Shown here in pieces: positions 34,528 through 43,428 of a DNA stretch of 64,000 nt. Origin of the DNA: Desulfospira joergensenii DSM 10085 (GTDB lineage Bacteria; Desulfobacterota; Desulfobacteria; Desulfobacterales; Desulfobacteraceae); NCBI RefSeq assembly GCF_000420085.1, contig NZ_ATUG01000001.1, positions 1,240,001 to 1,304,000 of the forward strand. Direction: 5' to 3'. The stretch's first letter is position 1. The number at the start of each line of letters is the position of its first letter. A model generated the notes under the pieces. The model was not told the origin of the DNA and ran no database searches. It saw only the letters and a list, made by a program, of their open reading frames with translations. The position numbers were made by a program, and so were the translations under genes.

Positions 34528-36933
34528 ATGACAGATAAAAAAACCAGGTCCCAGGTTCTGAAAAGCCGGGGAAAGAAAAAAAAGACCAGCCTGTTCCTCT
34601 CTTTTATAAAGTGGGGCCTTCTGGGACTGGTCCTTCTGGCCATCCTCGGAAGCGGCGGCCTTGCCGGCCTTTACATCTACCTGAGCCGGGACCTTCCCAG
34701 GATCAACACCCTCAACGATTACCGCCCTGCCACGGTCACCAGTGTTTTTTCCGATGACGGCCGGAAAATCGGGGAATTTTACAAGGAACGACGCATCGTC
34801 ATCCCCCTGTCGGACATGCCGAAAAATCTCATCAACGCATTTGTGGCCGCCGAGGACTCCAGGTTCATGGAGCACCCCGGAATCGACATCCAGTCCATTA
34901 TCCGGGCCTCCATCAAAAACTTCAAGGCAGGCACCATTGTCCAGGGCGGCTCCACCATCACCCAGCAGGTCACCAAATCCTTTCTCCTGACCCCGGAGCG
35001 GACCTATAAGAGAAAACTCAAGGAAGCGGTCCTGGCCTACCGCATCGAAAAGCGATTCACCAAGGAAGAGATCCTGTTTCTCTACCTGAACCAGATCTAC
35101 CTGGGACACGGAGCCTATGGGGTTGAAGCGGCATCGGAAAACTATTTCGGCAAACATGCCAAGGACCTGAACCTGGCTGAATGCGCCATGATGGCAGGCC
35201 TGCCCCAGGCGCCCAGCCGGTACTCGCCGTTTCGATTTCCGGACCGGGCCAAACAGCGTCAGATCTATACCCTCAACCGGATGAAGGAAGAAGGAATGAT
35301 CTCCAACCTGGAGGTCACCGAAGCCATTGATCTCAAGCTGGACATCAAGCCCAGGAAAAACTGGTTCATAGAAAGGGTTCCCTGTTATACCGAGCATGTG
35401 AGGCGGTACGTGGAGAAAATATACGGTGAGGATGCCCTGTACAATCAGGGCCTGCAGATTCACACGGCCGTCAATATCGAACTCCAGAAAATCGCCCGGA
35501 AAGCCGTGAAAAAGGGTCTGATCGAGCTGGACCGGCGGATGGGATACCGGGGACCTTTCCGGAATATCCCCTCCCTCCAGGTGGAATCCTTTTCCCGGGA
35601 CATCGCGGAAAAAATCGGTTCAAACCTTCTGGAAAAAGGCGGAATATACCCGGGGATTGTCCTGAACGTGGATGATGAAGAAAAAACCGTACTGGTCCGG
35701 GTGGGGAATTTTCACGGCAGAATCCGTCTGGAGACCATGGCCTGGGCCCGGGAGCCGAACCCCAGGGTTGCCTATTTTAATGCCAAGGTCAGAAAACCCT
35801 CCCAGGTCCTGAAACAAGGGGACGAGATCCGGGTACAGGTGGTCAATGAAATCGTCCAGGACAATGAGTATGAATTCACCCTGTTCCAGGAACCCGCAGC
35901 CCAGTCCGCCCTCTTGAGTATTGAGTCGGAAACCGGCCATGTCAAAACCATGATCGGAGGACGGGATTTCAGGGACAGCCAGTTCAACCGGGCCTACCAG
36001 TCCCGGCGCCAGCCCGGATCCGCATTTAAGCCGATCATCTATGCCGCTGCCCTGGACAAGGGATATACCGCAGCCACCGTGATCATCGACTCCCCTGTGG
36101 TCTACGAGGACAAGGAAAGGGATTTTGTATGGAAGCCCCGCAACTACAAGGAAAAATTTTTCGGCCCCACCCTTTTCCGGGACGCCCTGGTCAAATCCAG
36201 GAACGTGGTTACCATAAAAATCCTCCAGGATATCGGTATCGACTATGTTATCGATTATTCCAGGAAACTGGGAATCACCTCGGAGATTAACAGGGACCTG
36301 TCCATAGCCCTGGGTTCATCAGGGGTTTCCCTGCTGGAACTGGTCAATGCCTATTCGGTCTTCTCCAATCTGGGATATCTTATTGAGCCGGTGTTCATCA
36401 CCAAAATCGTTGACCGGGACGGCAAGACACTGGAAACAGCCAAACTGGTCCGGAAAAAAGTCATTGACATGAGTTCTGCCTATATCATGACCAGTATCAT
36501 GGAAAGTGTGGTAAAGTCGGGAACAGGATGGAGGATAAGGGCTCTGAAGCGGCCTGTGGCAGGAAAAACCGGCACCACAAACAATCTTTTTGATGCCTGG
36601 TTCATGGGATATACCCCACGGTACACCACCGGGGTCTGGGTAGGGCTGGACCAGGAAGCCTCCCTGGGGGAAGGGGAAACCGGTTCCAGGGCGGCAAGTC
36701 CCATCTGGCTGGACTATATGAGCCAGGCCCTGGAGGGGAAGCCGGCCCGGACATTTAACGTACCCGAAGGAATCGTATTTGCAAAAATCGATGCAGAAAC
36801 AGGTCTCCTTCCCATTGAAGAATCAGAGAAAACCATCTTTGAATGCTTTAAGGAGGGTACCATCCCCCAGGAGCATACCCCCAAACCCAATACGGTCACA
36901 GGCTCGGAAGATCTTTTTAAAGAGGGGATATAG
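34528..36933 (+). CDS. mrcA: Penicillin-binding protein 1A (bifunctional)
   Basis: An 801-residue class A PBP that polymerises and cross-links peptidoglycan in the periplasm. One membrane anchor (about 26-50) follows a basic cytoplasmic tail. The glycosyltransferase domain has AAEDSRFMEHPGID with the catalytic Glu, GGSTITQQVTKSF and RKLKEAVLAYRIEKRFTKEE. The transpeptidase has SxxK in QPGSAFKPIIYA (about 496-507), SRN, and KTGTT (about 678). An OB-like insert typical of PBP1A lies between them. ATG at 34528 has a poor ribosome site. It is divergent from hisI and monocistronic. Confidence 0.95.
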   Translation: MTDKKTRSQVLKSRGKKKKTSLFLSFIKWGLLGLVLLAILGSGGLAGLYIYLSRDLPRINTLNDYRPATVTSVFSDDGRKIGEFYKERRIVIPLSDMPKNLINAFVAAEDSRFMEHPGIDIQSIIRASIKNFKAGTIVQGGSTITQQVTKSFLLTPERTYKRKLKEAVLAYRIEKRFTKEEILFLYLNQIYLGHGAYGVEAASENYFGKHAKDLNLAECAMMAGLPQAPSRYSPFRFPDRAKQRQIYTLNRMKEEGMISNLEVTEAIDLKLDIKPRKNWFIERVPCYTEHVRRYVEKIYGEDALYNQGLQIHTAVNIELQKIARKAVKKGLIELDRRMGYRGPFRNIPSLQVESFSRDIAEKIGSNLLEKGGIYPGIVLNVDDEEKTVLVRVGNFHGRIRLETMAWAREPNPRVAYFNAKVRKPSQVLKQGDEIRVQVVNEIVQDNEYEFTLFQEPAAQSALLSIESETGHVKTMIGGRDFRDSQFNRAYQSRRQPGSAFKPIIYAAALDKGYTAATVIIDSPVVYEDKERDFVWKPRNYKEKFFGPTLFRDALVKSRNVVTIKILQDIGIDYVIDYSRKLGITSEINRDLSIALGSSGVSLLELVNAYSVFSNLGYLIEPVFITKIVDRDGKTLETAKLVRKKVIDMSSAYIMTSIMESVVKSGTGWRIRALKRPVAGKTGTTNNLFDAWFMGYTPRYTTGVWVGLDQEASLGEGETGSRAASPIWLDYMSQALEGKPARTFNVPEGIVFAKIDAETGLLPIEESEKTIFECFKEGTIPQEHTPKPNTVTGSEDLFKEGI

Positions 36934-37581
36934 AACTCCGGACCCTCCATAAATCTATCCTGAAGGGTCCGGAGAATTGGGGTGTGAGTCCATGGGGTTT
37001 GGGAACCGGGATATAAAGATCCCCCCTTCTCATACCCCTTGCCCCATCTCTCACACCCAGGGCTTGCCGTTTGCTTATACGTGGCCGCCGTAAATGCCGG
37101 GCTGTTCGGTTCGGGAGCGGGTCCACTCCGGACTCGAAGAAGGGCTGCCGCTGTACTCATGATCCTTAAGTTCGTTCTGCCGTTCAACCTCGCCTTCCCT
37201 GACCAGGTTTCTACATTCACCTTCACATCTGCCGTTTATGTCTCTTGATGGTATATTGCTCATTTTTATTTCCTTCAATTTTTCGTTCTCATGTTAAAAA
37301 GCCTTCCCGGAGTTGATGTGTCAGAAAAAACAGGAACCGGTCTAAACTATTATCCGGAAAATATTGCGAATCTAAGCTGAATAAAATCCTGTATAACCGG
37401 GCACGGTATACAATAAACTAATCCTTGAATTTTGTTAGTCAAGGCTTAAGATTTCATTATTTACAAATTATGTTCTATGGTTATCTTATGGCTGCGCCCC
37501 CCTTGGTCCCTATTTAAGGGGGCGGTTCAAAGGAAAGCGCCGGAACTCCAATGACAACACCGGCGGATAAGGAGAAAACCC
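36934..37581. other. 648-bp gap with inverted repeats
   Basis: TCCGGACCCT (36937-36946) and AGGGTCCGGA (36964-36973) form a 10-bp stem just after the PBP1A stop and probably terminate it, though no T run follows. GGGTGTGAG (36980-36988) and CTCACACCC (37050-37058) form a second, with ATGGGG/CCCCAT inside. Further right, CCTTGA (37423-37428) and TCAAGG (37439-37444) form an inverted repeat about 140 bp upstream of pdhA, a possible operator. A small minus-strand gene lies at 37075-37263. Confidence 0.55.
37075..37263 (-). CDS. Small hypothetical protein
   Basis: A 62-residue hydrophilic protein, MSNIPSRDINGRCEGECRNL at the start, with a CEGEC cysteine pair and a Ser/Pro/Gly-rich tail. GAAGGAAATAAAA precedes the ATG at the right distance, and an inverted repeat (36980-37058) lies just downstream as a possible terminator. 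I do not recognise it, and low-complexity composition makes it uncertain whether it is expressed. Confidence 0.4.
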   Translation of the reverse strand: MSNIPSRDINGRCEGECRNLVREGEVERQNELKDHEYSGSPSSSPEWTRSRTEQPGIYGGHV

Positions 37582-38673
37582 ATGCCCATACAAGAAATTG
37601 AAAAGTTCACCATTCTTCACATGCAGATCCTGGATGAAAAGGGTAAAGTGGATCCGGAGCTTGAACCGGATCTGACCGACGAGGAACTGACAGGCCTTTA
37701 CCGTCAGATGACCCTGTCCAGAATGGCAGATACAAGGATGCTCAATCTCCAGCGACAGGGAAGACTGGGCACCCTGCCGGCATGCACGGGACAGGAGGCC
37801 GCATTTTGCGCACCGGTTCTGGCCCTCAAGGAAACCGACTGGTTTGTGGGATCTTACAGGGAGATCGGAGCACGCCTCATGCGGGGAGAATCCCTTGTGA
37901 ATCTTCTCCGCCTCTATAACGGATTTGAAGAGGGGGCAATCAACACCCAGAATGCCCGGACCCTGCCCATATCCATTATCCTGGCCTCCCAGCTTCCCCA
38001 TGCAGTGGGCCTGGCCTACGGGTCCAGGCTCCAGGGGGAAAAGGATACGGTGGCCCTGACCATTTTCGGCGACGGAGCCACCTCCGAGGGAGATTTCCAT
38101 GAGGCCCTCAACTTCGCCTCTGTGTGGAAGGCGCCGGTAATCTTTCTCTGCCAGAACAATCAATTTGCCATTTCCACGCCGACCCGGTTCCAGACCGGAT
38201 CCCCCACCATTGCCCAGAAGGCCGCAGCTTACGGCATTCCGGGCATCCGGGTGGACGGAAACGATGCCTTGGCCGTTTACCGGGCCGTAAAAGAGGCGGC
38301 CGACCGGGCCCGGGACAACCAGGGTCCCACCCTGATCGAGGCCTTCACCTTCCGCATGCTCATGCACACCACGGCGGATGATCCCAAACGGTACCGGGAC
38401 GATGAAATGGTGGAGTCCTGGAAGGAAAAGGATCCCCTGACCCGGTTCAGGATCTATTTGACCCGGAAAAAGCTCTGGGACGATGATCGCCAGAAGGCCA
38501 TGGAAGATGAGTTGAAACAGGAAATTGACGACTCTGTAAAGGAATTCGAATCCCAGAAGGACTTCAGACCCGAAGCCCCCTTTGATTATGTATTTGAAAA
38601 CCGGGACCCCGACCTTGAGGAGCAGCACCAGGCCTTTCTGGAAGATATGAAAAAGGAGGCGGAAAATGGCTGA
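37582..38673 (+). CDS. pdhA: Pyruvate dehydrogenase E1 component, alpha subunit
   Basis: A 363-residue E1 alpha of the 2-oxoacid dehydrogenase complex (pyruvate -> acetyl-CoA, thiamine-PP-dependent). The ThDP/metal motif is FGDGATSEGDFHEALNFASV then CQNNQFAIS. YREIGARLMRGES and TPTRFQTGSPTIAQKA follow, with a conserved loop FRMLMHTTADDPKRYR. The substrate could also be a branched-chain 2-oxoacid, but context with E1beta, E2 and E3 is that of PDH. AAGGAG precedes the ATG. It heads a five-gene operon; the pdhB start lies 8 bp inside this gene. Confidence 0.9.
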   Translation: MPIQEIEKFTILHMQILDEKGKVDPELEPDLTDEELTGLYRQMTLSRMADTRMLNLQRQGRLGTLPACTGQEAAFCAPVLALKETDWFVGSYREIGARLMRGESLVNLLRLYNGFEEGAINTQNARTLPISIILASQLPHAVGLAYGSRLQGEKDTVALTIFGDGATSEGDFHEALNFASVWKAPVIFLCQNNQFAISTPTRFQTGSPTIAQKAAAYGIPGIRVDGNDALAVYRAVKEAADRARDNQGPTLIEAFTFRMLMHTTADDPKRYRDDEMVESWKEKDPLTRFRIYLTRKKLWDDDRQKAMEDELKQEIDDSVKEFESQKDFRPEAPFDYVFENRDPDLEEQHQAFLEDMKKEAENG

Positions 38674-39646
38674 GATAAACATGGTACAATCCCTGAACCA
38701 GACCCTGCACAGGGTCATGGAAGCCGATGAAAAGGTATTGATCATGGGAGAGGACGTGGGAGTCAACGGCGGAGTCTTCCGGGTCACCCAGGGACTTTAT
38801 GAAAAATTCGGACGGAAAAGGGTCATTGACTCTCCCCTGGCGGAATCGGCCATCCTGGGGACGGCCATCGGCATGGCCATTTCCGGGCTCAAGCCGGTGA
38901 TCGAAATGCAGTTCTCCGGGTTTTCCTATCTGATGATGCACCAGCTGGAGGGCAATGCCGGAAGGATGAGAACCCGGTCCCGGGGACAATTCACCGTTCC
39001 CCTGGTGATCCGAATGCCTTACGGAGGCGGTGTCAGGGCCCTGGAGCACCATTCCGAGAGCAAGGAAGCCTATTATGCCCATACGGCCGGGGTCAAGGTG
39101 GTGATCCCCTCCAGTCCGTCCAATGCCGGCCCCCTGCTTGCGGCGGCCATTGAGGACCCGGATCCCGTGGTCTTCATGGAGCCCAAACGCTCCTACCGCT
39201 CCTTCAGGGAAGAGGTGAACGAAACCACTGAGAAAAAACCCCTCGGCCGGGCAGAGATCCTGAAACCGGGAGATGACATCACCATCATCTCCTGGGGCGC
39301 CATGGTCCGGGATGTGTTAAGGGCCGTAAAGGACCTGGAGCAGGAAAAGGGGATTCACCCGGAGATCATCGATCTTTTGAGCATATTTCCCATGGATACC
39401 CAGACCATTGTGGAATCGGTGAAAAAAACCGGCCGGTGCGTTATCGTCCAGGAGGCCCAGCAGACCCTGGGTCCGGCCTCGGAAATCATTGCCCGGATCA
39501 ACGACAAGGCCCTGATGTACCTTGAAGCCCCGGTCCGCCGGGTGACCGGGTACGACATCCCGGTTCCTCTTTTCGGCCGGGAAAACTTCTATATGCCCTC
39601 CAGAAACAGGATTGCCCGGGCCGTTCTGGATACCCTCAATGAATAG
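38666..39646 (+). CDS. pdhB: Pyruvate dehydrogenase E1 component, beta subunit
   Basis: A 326-residue E1 beta. MGEDVGVNGGVFRVTQGL, then FDSPLAE-type loop RVIDSPLAESAILGTAIGMA, EMQFSGFSYLMMHQ, MPYGGGVRALEHHSES and PVVFMEPKRSYRS are the usual landmarks; the C-terminal domain carries LLSIFPMDTQTIVESVKKTG and VTGYDIPVP. AAGGAGG lies before the ATG inside pdhA. With the alpha subunit it forms the E1 heterotetramer. Confidence 0.92.
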   Translation: MAEINMVQSLNQTLHRVMEADEKVLIMGEDVGVNGGVFRVTQGLYEKFGRKRVIDSPLAESAILGTAIGMAISGLKPVIEMQFSGFSYLMMHQLEGNAGRMRTRSRGQFTVPLVIRMPYGGGVRALEHHSESKEAYYAHTAGVKVVIPSSPSNAGPLLAAAIEDPDPVVFMEPKRSYRSFREEVNETTEKKPLGRAEILKPGDDITIISWGAMVRDVLRAVKDLEQEKGIHPEIIDLLSIFPMDTQTIVESVKKTGRCVIVQEAQQTLGPASEIIARINDKALMYLEAPVRRVTGYDIPVPLFGRENFYMPSRNRIARAVLDTLNE

Positions 39647-39655
39647 GAGATGACC

Positions 39656-40960
39656 ATGTTTGAATTCAAGCTTCCCGACCTTGGCGAAGGCATCCACGAA
39701 GGAGAACTGATCAAATGGCATGTGAGCCAAGGACAGAGTGTAAAAGAAGATGACCCCCTCTGCGACATGGAAACGGACAAGGCCCTGGTCACCATTCCCT
39801 CTCCCCGGGCCGGAACCATTGCCGGTCTCACCGGCTCCCCCGGGGACATCATCCGGGTGGGCGAGGTCTTTGTGGTCATTGAGGAAGAGGCCGGATCGGC
39901 CCAAAAACCCAAAGAGTCCCGGGAGAGTTCACCCTCCCCGGAACCTGCGCCCAAGCAACCCCCGGAAAGCCCTGAAAAACCCGAAACTCCTTCTGAAAAA
40001 AAGAGGGCCGTGGCAGCCCCGGCGGTGAGGCGGGTTGCCCGGGAAATGGGAATCGACATCAACCGGGTAACCGGAACCGGTCCCGGAGGCAGGGTCACCC
40101 GGGAGGACCTGAAGGCCTTTGAACCGGGAAAAACCCGTGAACCGGAAACCAGTGACGGATCCCAGGATCAGGAAGAAAGATCACCCCGGGGAGTCACAAC
40201 CGATCCGGGAGTTGGAATCCCCTTTCTTGAGATCCAGCCTTTGCCGGATTATGAAAATTCAGGCCCCGTGGAAAGAGAGCCCATCCGGTCCCTGAGGCGG
40301 AAAACAGCCGTAAAGACAACCACTTCCTCCCTTCTCATTCCCCATGTGGCCCATATGGATGAAATCGAAGTTACCGAGCTGGAATCCATCCGACAGACAT
40401 GTAACCGGGATCGGGCAAAAGAGGAAAAGATCACCCTCATGGCCTTTGTCATCCGGGGTGTATCCGCTCTTCTCAAGGAATTTCCCGAATTCAACGCCAG
40501 CCTGGATCCCCATAAGATGGAGATCATTTACAAAAAATTCTATCACATCGGCTTTGCCGCTGACACGCCCCGGGGACTTATGGTTCCGGTGATCCGGCAG
40601 GCAGACCAAAAGAGCGTCGCCACCCTGGCCCGGGAAATCCGGGCTTTGGCGCAAAAGGGAAAAGAGGGGAGTATCAGCCCGGAAGAACTTTCCAAGGGAA
40701 CCTTTTCCGTGACCAATGTGGGGGCCGTGGGCGGCACCCATGTTTTTCCGATCATCAATTATCCGGAATCCGCCATCCTGGGCCTGGGCCGGGTGAGGAA
40801 AATTCCCATGGTCAAGGATGAAGAGATCAGACCGGGCTTAAGTCTTCCCGTGACCTTAAGTTTTGACCACCGCCTGGCCGACGGTGTCCGCGCCGCCCTT
40901 TTTATTGGCAGACTCAAGGCCATGCTGGAAGACCCAAAAACATTTATGACGGAAATTTAA
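39656..40960 (+). CDS. pdhC: Dihydrolipoamide acetyltransferase E2
   Basis: A 434-residue E2. One lipoyl domain (about 1-78) has the lipoyl lysine in METDKALV. A Pro/Glu linker leads to the peripheral-subunit-binding domain (APAVRRVAREMGIDINRVTG, then GGRVTREDLKAF, about 120-158). The catalytic domain (about 205-434) ends in the acetyltransferase motif SFDHRLADGV. The ATG at 39656 is preferred to one at 39650, which sits on the ribosome site AGGAG. A single lipoyl domain is on the short side for PDH E2. Confidence 0.92.
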   Translation: MFEFKLPDLGEGIHEGELIKWHVSQGQSVKEDDPLCDMETDKALVTIPSPRAGTIAGLTGSPGDIIRVGEVFVVIEEEAGSAQKPKESRESSPSPEPAPKQPPESPEKPETPSEKKRAVAAPAVRRVAREMGIDINRVTGTGPGGRVTREDLKAFEPGKTREPETSDGSQDQEERSPRGVTTDPGVGIPFLEIQPLPDYENSGPVEREPIRSLRRKTAVKTTTSSLLIPHVAHMDEIEVTELESIRQTCNRDRAKEEKITLMAFVIRGVSALLKEFPEFNASLDPHKMEIIYKKFYHIGFAADTPRGLMVPVIRQADQKSVATLAREIRALAQKGKEGSISPEELSKGTFSVTNVGAVGGTHVFPIINYPESAILGLGRVRKIPMVKDEEIRPGLSLPVTLSFDHRLADGVRAALFIGRLKAMLEDPKTFMTEI

Positions 40961-40995
40961 ACAGAAGGATTTACCCCTTTTAAGGAGAGCAGCAG

Positions 40996-42420
40996 ATGGT
41001 TGTCGGAGAACTGACCTATGATACGGACCTGGTGGTCCTGGGCGGAGGCCCGGGCGGATACACGGCAGCCATCCGGGCGGCCGATCTGGGAAAAGAAGTC
41101 ATGCTGGTGGAAGCCCGGCCCGGCTTAGGCGGGGTCTGCCTCACCGAAGGATGCATCCCCTCCAAAACCCTGATCCATGCCGTGGGGCTCAAGGAAAACC
41201 TGAAGGATGCCCAATCCATGGGGGTGATCCATGATCCTGTCCGGTTTGATCCGGAACGGCTGGGCCAGTGGATAGGAGAAGCGGTAAAGGACCTGTCCCA
41301 GGGCATTTCCAGTCTCTTTAAAAACCGGCATATCCAGGTAGTCCAAGGCCATGGCCGGTTTATCGAAAATCACAAACTCTTTGTCCAGGGAACCAACACC
41401 AGCATCCGGTTCAGACAGGCCGTCATTGCCACGGGTTCCCGGATCAATACTCTTCCCGAGTCCCTGCTGTCCGAAAAAGACCTTGACCTGTGGACCTCTG
41501 CCCAGGCCCTGACCCTGCCGGAAATTCCCGAATCCCTGCTGGTGATCGGAGGAGGCTATATTGGTCTTGAAATCGGCCAGGCCTATGCCGGCCTGGGCAG
41601 TGAGGTCACCCTGGTGGAGTTCAACCCCCGGCTTCTGTCCGGAGCCGACCCGGACCTGGTCAAAGTGGTCCTTCATCAGTGCGAAAAAGACTTTAAGGAT
41701 ATTCATACCGGTTCAAAGATCACCCGCATCGTGGGAAAAGGGCCGGGATTTGAGGTCGAATTTGAAAAGGACGGAAAAACGATTTCCCAGATCTTTGACC
41801 GGGTCCTGGCCGCCACGGGCAGGCGGCCCAACACCGATGACATCGGTCTTGATCTCATCGGTCTGAACAGGGATGACAAAGGTCTGATCCACACCGATGA
41901 CCAGTGCCGGACCTCTCTGGGCCATATCTTTGCCGTGGGGGACATCACCCCGGGGCCTGCCCTTGCCCACAAGGCCGCCCGGGAGGGAAAGGTGGCGGCC
42001 GAAGTCATTGCCGGCCAATCCTCGGCCTTTGACAATGTCGCCGTCCCGGCGGTTCTGTTCACCCGGCCTGAACTTGCCTGGACAGGGCTTACAGAAAGCC
42101 GGGCCAAAGAAAAGAAGATCCCCTTTACCCTGGGCCGGTTTCCCCTGACCGCCCTGGGCCGGGCAAAAAGCACGGGAAAGACCCAAGGCTTTGTCAAGAT
42201 CCTGGCGGATCCGGAATCCTCACTGATTCTGGGGATGGGAATGGCCGGGGAGCACGCTTCAGAGCTCATCGGTCAGGGAACCCTTGCCATTGAAATGGGG
42301 GCCACCCTGGAAGATCTCATGGTCAGTATCCAGCCTCACCCCACATTTTCCGAGGCCCTGATGGAAGCGGCGGAGGCAGCCGCCACAGGCTCGGTCCATC
42401 TGGGACAGAGGAGGCGGTAA
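40996..42420 (+). CDS. lpdA: Dihydrolipoamide dehydrogenase E3
   Basis: A 474-residue FAD/NAD disulfide oxidoreductase that reoxidises lipoyl groups. The FAD motif is LVVLGGGPGGYTAAIRAADL, the redox-active disulfide GGVCLTEGCIPSKT, the NAD motif VIGGGYIGLEIGQAYAGLG, and the catalytic His in QPHPTFSEAL. AGGAGAG precedes the start. The stop shares one base with the next ATG (TAATG). Confidence 0.94.
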   Translation: MVVGELTYDTDLVVLGGGPGGYTAAIRAADLGKEVMLVEARPGLGGVCLTEGCIPSKTLIHAVGLKENLKDAQSMGVIHDPVRFDPERLGQWIGEAVKDLSQGISSLFKNRHIQVVQGHGRFIENHKLFVQGTNTSIRFRQAVIATGSRINTLPESLLSEKDLDLWTSAQALTLPEIPESLLVIGGGYIGLEIGQAYAGLGSEVTLVEFNPRLLSGADPDLVKVVLHQCEKDFKDIHTGSKITRIVGKGPGFEVEFEKDGKTISQIFDRVLAATGRRPNTDDIGLDLIGLNRDDKGLIHTDDQCRTSLGHIFAVGDITPGPALAHKAAREGKVAAEVIAGQSSAFDNVAVPAVLFTRPELAWTGLTESRAKEKKIPFTLGRFPLTALGRAKSTGKTQGFVKILADPESSLILGMGMAGEHASELIGQGTLAIEMGATLEDLMVSIQPHPTFSEALMEAAEAAATGSVHLGQRRR

Positions 42421-43064
42421 TGGTAGACCGATCCATGCCCTTTCCCCTGGATGATCCCATGATCTCTTTTGTTGAATCCGGGCAGGGCCCCCGTCTGTTT
42501 TGCGCCCCTTTTTCCCACACGGCCCTGGTGGCCGGGAAAGGATCCGACCTTTCCCGGGAAATCAGACTGGACCGGGCAGCAAGGGACGAGGTCCCGGTAT
42601 ACCGGAGAAGAGGCGGGGGATGTACGGTCTTTCTTGACCCTGAAACCATTGTTGTATCCGTTGCCTTTCCGGTTTCCGGCTTCGGCGGGATACAGACCCT
42701 TTTCAACGCCTGTACAAACTGGCTGATCCGGGGATTGAACAGGACCACCGGACTTGTCCTGTACACGGACGGAGTTTCAGACCTTGTCCTGGAGAATCGG
42801 AAAATAGGCGGTTCCTGTTTCTACCGGTCTAAAGGCCTGGCCTTTTTCAGTGCCTCCATCCTGGGATCCACCAACCTTGACCTGATGGATGAATACCTGC
42901 CCATCCCCCCAAGGGAGCCTGTCTACCGGCGGGGCAGAAACCACAGGGATTTTCTGACCCGCCTGTCGGATCACCTGGGAGCCATAAATAGTCAAGAACT
43001 CTCGACCGGCTTAAAAAATAATTTATATCTTGAAAATCCGGTTCTCCGTGCCAGGGCGGCATAA
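42420..43064 (+). CDS. Lipoate-protein ligase A-like protein
   Basis: A 214-residue BPL/LplA catalytic-domain protein. It keeps the glycine-rich loop (VPVYRRRGGGCTVFLDPETI) and the lysine in RKIGGSCFYRSKGL, which in LplA contacts lipoyl-AMP. It lacks the C-terminal accessory domain and is shorter than LplA or LipM. Its place as the last gene of the pdh operon, coupled to lpdA, points to lipoylation of the E2 encoded two genes upstream. It could be an octanoyl- or lipoyl-transferase rather than a ligase. Confidence 0.8.
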   Translation: MVDRSMPFPLDDPMISFVESGQGPRLFCAPFSHTALVAGKGSDLSREIRLDRAARDEVPVYRRRGGGCTVFLDPETIVVSVAFPVSGFGGIQTLFNACTNWLIRGLNRTTGLVLYTDGVSDLVLENRKIGGSCFYRSKGLAFFSASILGSTNLDLMDEYLPIPPREPVYRRGRNHRDFLTRLSDHLGAINSQELSTGLKNNLYLENPVLRARAA

Positions 43065-43150
43065 ATTCATTCCAGAACCACTGGACCAGATTTACAGCCT
43101 CAATAGTTACGGAATGGCCTCTCCCATAAGACCATTCCCCATTTTAAGTA

Positions 43151-43163
43151 TTGGTAAGACCAG
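43151..43163. promoter_or_regulatory. FadR/GntR-type operator, upstream site (TRAP)
   Basis: TTGGTAAGACCAG: GGT and ACC half-sites around three bases, matching the FadR-subfamily pattern TNGTNNNACNA. Its core TGGTAAGACCAG is identical to the site at 47933-47944. Confidence 0.6.
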
Positions 43164-43299
43164 AGATCAATTTCTCCATGACCCTTTGTTTCCCCGACCT
43201 GGGTTCAAATCCGAACACACTGCCACTAAAGGTTTTTCAATTTTTGTTGCGTTTTTGCACAAAAAAGTATTTGACAAGAATCTCTTTATATGATTTTAC

Positions 43300-43319
43300 T
43301 TGGTACCAGGTCGGACCAA
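43300..43319. promoter_or_regulatory. FadR/GntR-type operator, promoter-proximal site (TRAP)
   Basis: TTGGTACCAGGTCGGACCAA overlaps the predicted transcription start, 37 nt from the TTGACA box to the AGGTCGGACCA core. Binding here should block transcription. Confidence 0.6.
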
Positions 43320-43428
43320 GCGATGAATAAGGGTGTGACCCTGGTTTTTTACTGACAGACGAATGCACAACCAATATGTTCAGCCTAAGTTGTTGGAAAC
43401 ACAAACCCTTAATGTGAGGAGTGTATTT

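Larger units (their letters stand above)
43065..43428 (+). promoter_or_regulatory. Regulatory region of the TRAP operon
   Basis: The 364-bp gap contains two FadR-type sites (43151-43163 and 43300-43319) and a TTGACA box at 43271-43276, with a weak TTTTAC 17 bp later (43294-43299). A tRNA-like T-loop string (GGGTTCAAATCC near 43200) has no matching stem. The same arrangement is found before the CoA ligase gene. Confidence 0.6.

Noticed and set aside
43185-43215. tRNA-like T-loop string GGGTTCAAATCC suggesting a tRNA gene or fragment
   Set aside because: The flanking bases do not form the five-pair T stem, and no anticodon arm or acceptor stem was found around it.
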